This document shows, piece after piece, positions 1 through 5,400 of a DNA stretch of 5,400 bases (its first letter is position 1; each line of letters opens with the position of its first letter). The position numbers and the translations under genes were made by a program. The notes below the pieces were generated by a model. That model did no database searches. It was not told where the DNA came from and was given only the letters and a program-made list of their open reading frames with translations. The stretch comes from Rhodoferax sp. (GTDB lineage Bacteria; Pseudomonadota; Gammaproteobacteria; Burkholderiales; Burkholderiaceae_C), in assembly GCA_028292305.1 (NCBI GenBank), contig JAQGMQ010000171.1:1-5400 (forward strand). Direction: 5' to 3'.

Positions 1-27
1 GCGCCTTTCCGCGCACCCTCCCAAAAG

Positions 28-52
28 AAGCACCGCGAGTCGGTGCTTTTTT
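28..52 (+). terminator. Rho-independent terminator of the gene upstream of the window
   Basis: An 8-bp perfect stem (AAGCACCG at 28-35 with CGGTGCTT at 41-48) encloses a 5-base loop, and a run of six T covers 47-52. This is the classic intrinsic terminator form. It would end a + strand transcript entering from the left. In many proteobacteria the gene before spoT is rpoZ, but none of that gene can be read here, so its identity is inference. The T-run overlaps the most upstream in-frame TTG of the spoT reading frame, which argues against a spoT start that far upstream. Confidence 0.8.
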
Positions 53-95
53 GTTGGCTCCAATGGGATTGGCGTGGCCACGCTATATTCAAGCC

Positions 96-2369
96 ATGAG
101 TGACGCGTCAACCCCCCTTGCCACCGATACGCTTCCTGCGCGTGGCAAGAAGACGCGCCAGCTGCCTAATCCCGCCGCAGCCAACGCCGCAGCTGCGAGT
201 TTTGCAGCGCTGATCGACAGTCTGCAGTACCTGGACCCGGCCAGCATCGAACAGGTGCGCCAGGCCTACCGGTTCGCCGACGAGGCGCATCTGGGCCAAC
301 TGCGCAACAGCGGCCAGCCGTACATCACCCATCCGATCGCGGTGGCTGCGCAGTGCGCGGCCTGGAAACTCGACGCCCAGGCGCTGATGGCGGCGTTGTT
401 GCACGACGCGATTGAAGACTGCGGCGTGACCAAGCCCGAGCTGATCGAACGCTTCGGCGCGCCTGTGGCTGAGATGGTCGACGGACTCACCAAACTCGAC
501 AAGCTGCATTTCACGACGCGCGAGGAAAACCAGGCCGAGTCGTTCCGCAAGATGCTGCTGGCGATGGCCCGCGATGTGCGCGTGATCCTGGTCAAGCTGG
601 CCGACCGCACGCACAACATGCGCACCATGGGCGACATGCCGCGCGAGAAATGGGCGCGCATTTCGTCGGAAACGCTGGACATCTACGCCCCCATTGCACA
701 CCGGCTGGGCCTGAACCAGACCTACCGTGAACTGCAGGATCTGGCTTTTCGCTACTTGCGGCCATGGCGCTACAACATCCTCGGGAAGGCCGTGTCCAAG
801 GCACGCAGCCGCCGCCGCGATCTGGTGCAGAAGGTGCAGCAGGAAGTGGAAACGGTGTTTGCCACCGCCGGCATGAAAGTCCGCATCGCCGGCCGCGAGA
901 AGACGCTCTACTCGATCTACCAGAAGATGGAAGACAAACACCTGAGCTTTGCGCAGGTGACGGACATCTACGGCTTTCGCGTGATCGTGCCGAGCGTGGT
1001 CGACTGCTACACCGCGCTCGGGTTGCTGCACCAGTTGTACAAGCCGGTGCCGGGCCGCTTCAAGGACCATATTGCGATCGCCAAGCTGAACGGCTACCAG
1101 TCGCTGCACACTACGCTGGTGGGGCCATCGGGCGTGAACGTCGAGTTCCAGATGCGCACCGAAGCCATGCACGTGGTGGCCGAATCCGGCGTGGCCGCGC
1201 ATTGGCTGTACAAGGCCAACGAAGGCGATGCCGCCATGGCCGACCGGCTGGGCACGAAGTGGCTGCAGTCGCTGCTCGACATCCAGCATGAAACCCGCGA
1301 CGCGGCGGAATTCTGGGACCATGTCAAGGTCGACCTGTTTCCCGATGCGGTCTACGTGTTCACGCCGAAAAGCCAGATCATGGCCATGCCGCGCGGCGCC
1401 ACGGTGGTCGATTTCGCATACGCGATCCACAGCAATGTGGGCGACCGCACCGTGGCGGCCAAGATCAATGGCGAACAGGTGCCGCTGCGCACCGAGCTGA
1501 AGAACGGCGACGTGATCGAAGTCATCACCGCGTCGGTGTCGGCGCCGAATCCGGCGTGGCTGGGCTTCGTACGAACGGGCCGCGCACGCTCCAAGATTCG
1601 CCATCATCTGAAAAGCATGGCGCTCACCGATTCGGAAAGCCTGGGTGAAAAGCTGCTGACGCAGGCCCTGCGCGCCGAGGGCATGGAGCGGCTGCCCGAT
1701 GTCGACCCCGAACACCAGCCGATGTGGGACAAGCTGCTGCGCTTCACCGGCAACCGCAGCCGCGCCGAGTTGCTGACCGACATCAGCATGGGCAAACGCG
1801 TGGCCAGCATCGTGGCCAAGCGGTTGATGGTGCTGCTGACCGAATCCGGCGCCAAGCCCGATGCCCTGCTGCTGAGCCGCGAGCGCTATACCGCGCACGA
1901 GACGGTGTCGCAAGGCGCGGTGGTGCTCGATGGCAGCGAGAACACGTCTGTGCAGTTCGCGCGCTGCTGCCGACCCATTCCCGGCGATGCCATCGTGGGT
2001 TACCTGGGGCGCGGCGAGGGCCTGGTCGTGCACACCGACGACTGCGCCGTCGCCAAACGGCTGCAGTACAAGGACAGCGAACGCTTCATCTCGGTGGACT
2101 GGGCCGACGAGCCCGTGCGCAGCTTCGAGACCGGCGTGGTGATCACGGTGACCAATGGCAAGGGCGTGCTGGCACGTGTCGCCGCGGCGCTAGCGTCGGC
2201 CGAGGTCGACATCACCCACGTCGACATGGGTCAGGACGAGGGCCAGAACGCCAGCGATCTGCGCTTCGTGATCTCGGTGCGCGACCGCAACCAGCTGGAC
2301 CAGGCGCTGCGGCACCTGAAACGCACACCCTTCGTGCTGCGCGCCGTGCGGGCCAAGCCAGCCGTCTAG
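96..2369 (+). CDS. spoT: Bifunctional (p)ppGpp synthetase / (p)ppGpp 3'-pyrophosphohydrolase (SpoT/Rel type)
   Basis: Long RSH enzyme that makes (p)ppGpp from ATP and GTP/GDP and hydrolyses it again, setting the stringent response in the cytosol. From ATG 96 it is 757 residues (E. coli SpoT is about 700), with an Ala/Pro-rich extension of about 38 residues. The HD hydrolase domain keeps H79, the HDAIED motif (H103, D104, E107, D108), D170 and N174, so hydrolysis should be active. The synthetase domain has RFKD (321-324), the RXKD form of bifunctional enzymes rather than the EXDD of monofunctional RelA, then GYQSLH and VEFQMRT with E350. A TGS domain spans about 413-480. The Cys-containing conserved region has C624, C625 and C650, and a C-terminal ACT domain spans about 680-757. 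ATG 96 was chosen because upstream in-frame starts (TTG 51, ATG 63) lie in or next to a terminator. No Shine-Dalgarno precedes any candidate. The gene converges on greB. Confidence 0.96.
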   Translation: MSDASTPLATDTLPARGKKTRQLPNPAAANAAAASFAALIDSLQYLDPASIEQVRQAYRFADEAHLGQLRNSGQPYITHPIAVAAQCAAWKLDAQALMAALLHDAIEDCGVTKPELIERFGAPVAEMVDGLTKLDKLHFTTREENQAESFRKMLLAMARDVRVILVKLADRTHNMRTMGDMPREKWARISSETLDIYAPIAHRLGLNQTYRELQDLAFRYLRPWRYNILGKAVSKARSRRRDLVQKVQQEVETVFATAGMKVRIAGREKTLYSIYQKMEDKHLSFAQVTDIYGFRVIVPSVVDCYTALGLLHQLYKPVPGRFKDHIAIAKLNGYQSLHTTLVGPSGVNVEFQMRTEAMHVVAESGVAAHWLYKANEGDAAMADRLGTKWLQSLLDIQHETRDAAEFWDHVKVDLFPDAVYVFTPKSQIMAMPRGATVVDFAYAIHSNVGDRTVAAKINGEQVPLRTELKNGDVIEVITASVSAPNPAWLGFVRTGRARSKIRHHLKSMALTDSESLGEKLLTQALRAEGMERLPDVDPEHQPMWDKLLRFTGNRSRAELLTDISMGKRVASIVAKRLMVLLTESGAKPDALLLSRERYTAHETVSQGAVVLDGSENTSVQFARCCRPIPGDAIVGYLGRGEGLVVHTDDCAVAKRLQYKDSERFISVDWADEPVRSFETGVVITVTNGKGVLARVAAALASAEVDITHVDMGQDEGQNASDLRFVISVRDRNQLDQALRHLKRTPFVLRAVRAKPAV

Positions 2370-2397
2370 CCGAGCCGAGTCCGCCGGCCAGTTGGCT

Positions 2398-2961
2398 TCA
2401 GCCTGCCTTGGCTGGGGCGGGATACGCCACCCGCAGCACCTCGATGTCTTGAGAACCCGAGGGCGAGGCCAGCCGGAGCACGTCGCCGGTGCGGGCCTTG
2501 ATCAATGTGCGGGCGATCGGCGACACCCAACTCACCTGCCCTTGCGTGTTGTCGGCCTCGTCGATACCGTAAATGGTGATGGTGCGCTCCTGGCCGGACT
2601 CGTCGACATAGGTCACGGTGGCACCGAAGAAAATCTGGTCGTTGCCGTGGTGCAGGCTCGGGTCCACCACCTCGGCAATCTCAAGCCGCTTGGTGAGGAA
2701 ACGGATACGGCGATCGATCTCGCGCAGGCGCTTCTTGCCGTAGTGGTAGTCGCCGTTTTCCGAGCGGTCGCCGTTGCTGGCGGCCCAGTGCACGACGTCG
2801 ACGATCTTCGGCCGCTCGTTGTCGATGAGATCGAGCAACTCTTCTCGCAGGCGCTTGTAGCCGGCCGGTGTGATGTAGTTCTTGCCGCCCGCCGGCAGTG
2901 GCGGGAGCGCCAGTTCTTCGTCTTCCTCAGAATCGGTTTCGCGGGTAAAGGCTTTGCTCAT
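2398..2961 (-). CDS. greB: Transcription elongation factor GreB
   Basis: Cleavage-stimulating factor that enters the secondary channel of RNA polymerase and lets the enzyme cut back the 3' end of RNA in arrested complexes. The 187-residue protein has the GreA/GreB coiled-coil domain (about 27-97). Its tip carries the signature GDRSENGDY with acidic D65 and E68, the pair that holds the catalytic Mg2+ in this family. The basic stretch KKRLREIDRRIRFLTKRLE follows and resembles E. coli GreB closely. An FKBP-like C-terminal domain runs from about 105, beginning near FFGATV. E. coli GreB is about 158 residues; the excess is an N-terminal tail containing the acidic run DSEEDEE (10-16). The start at 2961 gives MSKAFTRE, a beginning I recognise in other GreB proteins. 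An in-frame ATG at 2970 would add three residues (MAP). Neither has a clear Shine-Dalgarno. It lies 143 bp downstream of the acyltransferase on the same strand and may have its own promoter. Confidence 0.95.
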   Translation of the reverse strand: MSKAFTRETDSEEDEELALPPLPAGGKNYITPAGYKRLREELLDLIDNERPKIVDVVHWAASNGDRSENGDYHYGKKRLREIDRRIRFLTKRLEIAEVVDPSLHHGNDQIFFGATVTYVDESGQERTITIYGIDEADNTQGQVSWVSPIARTLIKARTGDVLRLASPSGSQDIEVLRVAYPAPAKAG

Positions 2962-3008
2962 AGGCGCCATTTAAGCGCAAAAACGAACCGTGGTCTGGAC
3001 GACCAACC

Positions 3009-3032
3009 ACCTGCGATTTCGCAATTGCAGGT
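3009..3032. repeat. Inverted repeat in the gap upstream of greB
   Basis: ACCTGC (3009-3014) and GCAGGT (3027-3032) form a 6-bp stem around 12 bases. Inside lie a second small inverted repeat, TGCGA-TT-TCGCA (3012-3023), and the palindrome GCAATTGC (3021-3028), so alternative foldings are possible. It sits about 48 bp before the greB start in the 134-143 bp gap between the acyltransferase stop and greB. On the - strand no T-run follows, so it does not look like an intrinsic terminator for the acyltransferase. An operator or leader hairpin for greB is possible but unproven. I see no convincing -35/-10 pair in this gap. Confidence 0.4.
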
Positions 3033-3104
3033 TTTCAGCTGTTCATACGGCCGACAGGAACGACCGTGACGCGTCGGTTCTGCGAAGAGGCTGAGGTCCC
3101 CACC

Positions 3105-4220
3105 TCAAACAGGCTGCGAAACCGCGATGCTGGGCGATGGCGGCGTGCCATGCCTTCTTTTGCGCATGGTGGCCAAAGGACGCTCGACGGAAACGTACAT
3201 CAGCTGTGCCAACGCGGCTGTGCCGACCAGCCCGCACGCAATCGCCACCCAGCGGGTCTGGATGACCGAGCCGAAGAAGGAAAGCACGCTCCAATGGATG
3301 AGGTAGAACGTGTAGGAAATCGTGCCCAGCCACCGCATCAGCCGGGTGTTGAGCCAGCTGAACAATCCGAGATGCGCGAACTTGATGGCGCAAAAGAACA
3401 GGGGCCACAGCGCCAGGCCTTGCACCGAATACCTGAAGGTTTCGCGGAACGTCTCATTGCGCACGCCGAAGCTGGCCAACACCAACAGCAGGCCCAAGAC
3501 GAACCACGGAACGCTTTGCCGCTCCGTCATGCGCCGGGCCGATTCGTCCAGCACCGGGTTCATGTAGAAACCAGCCAGCGCGCCGAACGCGATGGCGTCC
3601 AGGCGGGTGTCGGTGGCCATGTAGGTGTAGCGCACGCCGATGCCCATGCCCATCACGAGAACGCACCGCCACACCAAAATCGCTACACAAAAAGCCACCA
3701 GCAACGCAGCAATTTGTCGGGCGCTGAATCGCCGCATGAGAACCGCCATCAGCACGGGATAGACCAGGTAGAAATGCTCTTCCACCGCGAGTGACCAGGT
3801 CACCACCGTTGCGGGCATCAACTTGCTGTCGCCGTTGAAGATCACGTAGTAGTTCGACCACTGGAAGATTTGCGATGCCAAAGCAGTGGGGTCGACCGGC
3901 AGCCCGCGGAACACCTGAATGGCAAAAAGCACGAACAAGAAAATATAGAGCGGCGGCAGAATGCGGTACGCCCGCCGTATGTAGAAGTTGCGGATGCTGA
4001 GCTTTCCCGATGCATCGAACTCCTGCCGCAGCAACGTCGTGATCAGGTAGCCACTCAGAAAAAAGAAAATGGTGACGCCAAAACCACCGGGGATCGCGCC
4101 CATGCCGCCCGGCAGGCGAAAGTGGGGAGCGGAGTGAAAAACGAAAACGATCAGAACGGCGATTGCACGAATGCCGTCAAGCGAAGCAATGTAGCTACCG
4201 GGACGCGCCTTTTGATCCAT
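3105..4220 (-). CDS. Membrane acyltransferase, OafA/AT3 family
   Basis: Integral inner-membrane protein of the acyltransferase-3 family (OafA/YrhL-like). The family transfers acyl groups, often acetyl, to sugars of O-antigen, exopolysaccharide or other envelope glycans; the substrate here cannot be told from sequence. The 371 residues span a full AT3 domain with about ten hydrophobic segments. Family marks are R18-X10-H29 in the first segment (DGIRAIAVLIVFVFHS), SGYLI (56-60), the basic RRAYRILPP (82-90), WSLAVEEHFYL (142-152), TDTRLDAIAFG (203-213) and the late YTFYLIHW segment. There is no C-terminal SGNH domain, only a short polar tail. The ATG at 4220 has a modest GGGA nine bases upstream. 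It lies alone between tRNA-Arg and greB with no glycosyltransferase or polysaccharide genes in view. Hand counts of sample 60-base blocks give about 52-57% GC against 68% in a spoT block, hinting at a different origin. Confidence 0.9.
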   Translation of the reverse strand: MDQKARPGSYIASLDGIRAIAVLIVFVFHSAPHFRLPGGMGAIPGGFGVTIFFFLSGYLITTLLRQEFDASGKLSIRNFYIRRAYRILPPLYIFLFVLFAIQVFRGLPVDPTALASQIFQWSNYYVIFNGDSKLMPATVVTWSLAVEEHFYLVYPVLMAVLMRRFSARQIAALLVAFCVAILVWRCVLVMGMGIGVRYTYMATDTRLDAIAFGALAGFYMNPVLDESARRMTERQSVPWFVLGLLLVLASFGVRNETFRETFRYSVQGLALWPLFFCAIKFAHLGLFSWLNTRLMRWLGTISYTFYLIHWSVLSFFGSVIQTRWVAIACGLVGTAALAQLMYVSVERPLATMRKRRHGTPPSPSIAVSQPV

Positions 4221-4298
4221 CTGATCACATCCCGATCGAACGAGTTATGCGGATGAAAATAATTATGTACTGAAACAGCGCAAATTGCTTGCCAAAAT

Positions 4299-4320
4299 GT
4301 GGAGCAGGCGGCTGCTCCGC
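4299..4320. repeat. Hairpin-forming inverted repeat upstream of the acyltransferase
   Basis: GGAGCAG (4301-4307) and CTGCTCC (4312-4318) pair perfectly around a 4-base GCGG loop. The stem can be lengthened by a G-T and a G-C pair to 4299-4320. It lies about 80 bp upstream of the acyltransferase start, in the 4221-4452 non-coding stretch. Read on the - strand it is followed by ACATTTT, which is not a clean terminator tract. An AT-rich patch (about 4247-4270) between hairpin and gene may hold the promoter, but I see no well-spaced -35/-10 pair. The remainder of the stretch shows one further small repeat (CGACAC 4420-4425 with GTGTCG 4431-4436) and no credible gene. Confidence 0.5.
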
Positions 4321-4452
4321 GGGCAACGCGGCCTTTGTCTGTGCGTCGCGACCGGGCCACTGGATGTCCCAGGCTCAAGCGGCCGGACATGTGAAGGAAA
4401 CAGCCCGGAGAAGGCTCTGCGACACGCGGTGTGTCGGGCGAAGACAGAAACG

Positions 4453-4486
4453 AAAAAGCCCTAGAACATCACTGTTCTAGGGCTTT
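4453..4486 (-). terminator. Strong rho-independent terminator of tRNA-Arg
   Basis: A perfect 13-bp stem (AAAGCCCTAGAAC at 4455-4467 with GTTCTAGGGCTTT at 4474-4486) surrounds a 6-base loop. In the - direction it ends in a run of five T (4457-4453). It begins five bases after the encoded CCA end of tRNA-Arg, so it should end that transcript and keep it out of the acyltransferase. On the + strand the exit run is only TTT followed by A, so activity in that direction is likely weaker. Confidence 0.92.
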
Positions 4487-4491
4487 ACGTT

Positions 4492-4568
4492 TGGTGCGGC
4501 TGGCAGGAATTGAACCCACGACCCCTTGGTTCGTAGCCAAGTACTCTATCCAACCGAGCTACAGCCGC
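4492..4568 (-). tRNA. tRNA-Arg (anticodon ACG)
   Basis: The 77-base cloverleaf includes an encoded CCA end. The acceptor stem GCGGCTG pairs with CAGCCGC (7 bp), followed by discriminator A. The D arm contains GGTTGGATA. The anticodon stem CTTGG/CCAAG closes the loop CTACGAA, which gives anticodon ACG at 4534-4532. The T loop is TTCAATT. It is close to E. coli tRNA-Arg(ACG) arm for arm. In bacteria A34 of this tRNA is normally deaminated to inosine by TadA, so it should read CGU, CGC and CGA codons, the main arginine codons of a GC-rich genome. It is followed by its own terminator and preceded by its own promoter inside the short gap after fpr. Confidence 0.97.
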
Positions 4569-4577
4569 GAAGCCACT

Positions 4578-4607
4578 ATTCTATACCGGATTTTTGCTTT
4601 TTGTCCA
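4578..4607 (-). promoter_or_regulatory. Probable sigma-70 promoter of tRNA-Arg
   Basis: On the - strand TGGACA (4607-4602) resembles a -35 box and TAGAAT (4583-4578) a -10 box, 18 bases apart. An overlapping TATAGA (4585-4580) gives 16-base spacing instead. The start of transcription would fall near 4571-4573, leaving a leader of only a few bases before the mature tRNA 5' end at 4568. Position, box quality and the A-rich spacer fit a stable-RNA promoter. It overlaps the untranslated tail of fpr. Confidence 0.6.
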
Positions 4608-4615
4608 GCAGTCGC

Positions 4616-5389
4616 TTATTTTTCGGCAAATGCCCGCTCGACCACAAAGTCACCAGGCGTGGACGTATTGCCTTCCTTGAAGCCGCGCTCTTCGAGCATC
4701 TTCTTGAGATCGACAAGCATGCCGGGGCTGCCGCACAACATCACACGGTCTTGCGACGCGTCGAACTCGGGCAGCTCGAGATCCTTGAACAACTTGCCGT
4801 TGTGCAGCAGCTCGGTGATGCGCCCCATGTTGCGGTAGGACTCGCGCGTGACAGTGGGGTAATACCGCAGCTTGCTGGTGACCATTTCGCCGAGGAACTC
4901 GTGGGCAGGCAGATGCTCGGTCAGCATGTCGTGGTACGCCAGCTCGTCGACCTGGCGCACACCGTGGACCACGATGACCTGCTCGAAACGCTCATAGGTT
5001 TCAGGGTCGCGCACAATGCTCAGGAACGGCGCCAGGCCGGTACCCGTCGACAGCAGGTACAGGTGTTTGCCCGGCAACAGATAGTCGGTCACCAGCGTTC
5101 CCGTCGGTTTGCGGCCAACGATGATCGGGTCGCCCACCTTGATGTGCTGCAACTTCGACGTGAGCGGGCCGTCGGGCACCTTGATGCTGAGGAACTCCAG
5201 GTGCTCTTCGTAGTTGGCGCTGACGATGCTGTAGGCGCGCAGCAGCGGCTTGTCGTTGACGCGCAGGCCGATCATGGTGAAGTGGCCGTTGGAAAAGCGC
5301 AGAGCGGTGTCGCGCGTGGTGGTGAAGGTGAACAGGCGGTCGGTCCAATGGTGGACCGAAAGGACACGTTCTTCGCTGAAGGCGCTCAT
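4616..5389 (-). CDS. fpr: Ferredoxin/flavodoxin--NADP(+) reductase (Fpr type)
   Basis: FAD enzyme of the plant-type reductase superfamily, bacterial Fpr group. It passes electrons between NADPH and ferredoxin or flavodoxin in the cytosol, in support of iron-sulfur, biosynthetic and oxidative-stress reactions. The 257-residue length is typical. The N-terminal FAD barrel carries RAYS (51-54) for flavin binding and GPLTSKL (74-80). The NADP domain carries GTGLAPF (116-122) and CGSPGM (219-224). The C-terminus AFAEK (253-257) places Ala-Phe where related bacterial Fprs stack on the flavin. There is no signal peptide. The start ATG 5389 gives MSAFSEERVLSVHHW, a normal beginning for this group. Only 11 bases upstream are visible and they hold no Shine-Dalgarno; the promoter lies outside the window. 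The gene ends 47 bp before tRNA-Arg, with no terminator hairpin between them, so some readthrough into the tRNA is possible. An 8-bp hairpin lies in codons 11-17. Confidence 0.95.
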   Translation of the reverse strand: MSAFSEERVLSVHHWTDRLFTFTTTRDTALRFSNGHFTMIGLRVNDKPLLRAYSIVSANYEEHLEFLSIKVPDGPLTSKLQHIKVGDPIIVGRKPTGTLVTDYLLPGKHLYLLSTGTGLAPFLSIVRDPETYERFEQVIVVHGVRQVDELAYHDMLTEHLPAHEFLGEMVTSKLRYYPTVTRESYRNMGRITELLHNGKLFKDLELPEFDASQDRVMLCGSPGMLVDLKKMLEERGFKEGNTSTPGDFVVERAFAEK

Positions 5390-5400
5390 GGGTTGTGCTG

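Noticed and set aside
108..2033. A 641-codon open frame on the - strand opposite spoT
   Set aside because: Its protein is rich in His, Arg, Gln and Ala with no family motif, as expected from the antisense of a GC-rich gene. The + strand frame carries every RSH motif.
2392..3069. A 225-codon + strand open frame across greB
   Set aside because: Antisense of a clearly recognised greB; the product shows no motif and simply fits high GC.
3040..3070. Possible repeat of the tRNA-Arg 3' end marking the far edge of an island
   Set aside because: Only CAGGAA-scale matches to the tRNA tail were found; far too short to count as an attachment-site repeat, and no integrase is present.
3092..3107. Small hairpin TGAGGT-CCCC-ACCTCA at the acyltransferase stop codon
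   Set aside because: Six-base stem with no T-run on either side, so not supported as an intrinsic terminator; recorded only as a short inverted repeat.
3066..3794. A 242-codon + strand open frame over the acyltransferase
   Set aside because: Low-complexity, charged, no recognisable domain; the - strand frame has full AT3 motifs and membrane segments.
4151..4480. Short frames of 63 and 79 codons in the gap between the acyltransferase and tRNA-Arg
   Set aside because: No ribosome site, no domain and Cys/Arg-rich composition; one runs into the tRNA terminator hairpin and the other overlaps the acyltransferase start.
4431..4838. A 135-codon + strand frame crossing the tRNA and the end of fpr
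   Set aside because: It reads through the antisense of tRNA-Arg and of fpr, both firmly identified.

Overview
The window looks like chromosomal DNA from a high-GC betaproteobacterium. The likely order is Burkholderiales, plausibly a member of the Comamonadaceae. That placement rests on protein style (a long bifunctional SpoT, a GreB beginning MSKAFTRE, and a 257-residue Fpr-type ferredoxin/flavodoxin-NADP reductase) and on base composition. It is recognition, not a database match.

Layout. Bases 28-52 hold a rho-independent terminator for a gene lying upstream of the window. On the + strand, 96-2369 encodes a bifunctional (p)ppGpp synthetase/hydrolase (spoT/rel type) with all key residues of both active sites. 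Everything else is on the - strand. greB (2398-2961) faces spoT tail to tail across 28 bp. A membrane acyltransferase of the OafA/AT3 family occupies 3105-4220. It is preceded by a hairpin-containing, AT-richer non-coding stretch (4221-4452). tRNA-Arg(ACG) lies at 4492-4568, with its own promoter just upstream and a strong 13-bp-stem terminator just downstream. fpr (4616-5389) ends 47 bp before the tRNA.

Function. Most of the window is housekeeping. SpoT sets the (p)ppGpp level and GreB rescues backtracked RNA polymerase. Both bear on RNA polymerase: (p)ppGpp binds it directly and GreB enters its secondary channel. tRNA-Arg(ACG) reads CGN codons, and Fpr moves electrons between NADP(H) and ferredoxin or flavodoxin. 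The acyltransferase is the accessory-looking member. It is lower in GC than spoT, probably modifies a surface polysaccharide or lipid, and sits between greB and the 3' end of a tRNA gene.

I found no CRISPR array, insertion sequence, integrase, toxin-antitoxin pair or evident new multi-gene system. The points most worth a second look are the unusual start region of spoT, the compositional break around the acyltransferase, and several short inverted repeats in the gaps and at the start of fpr.
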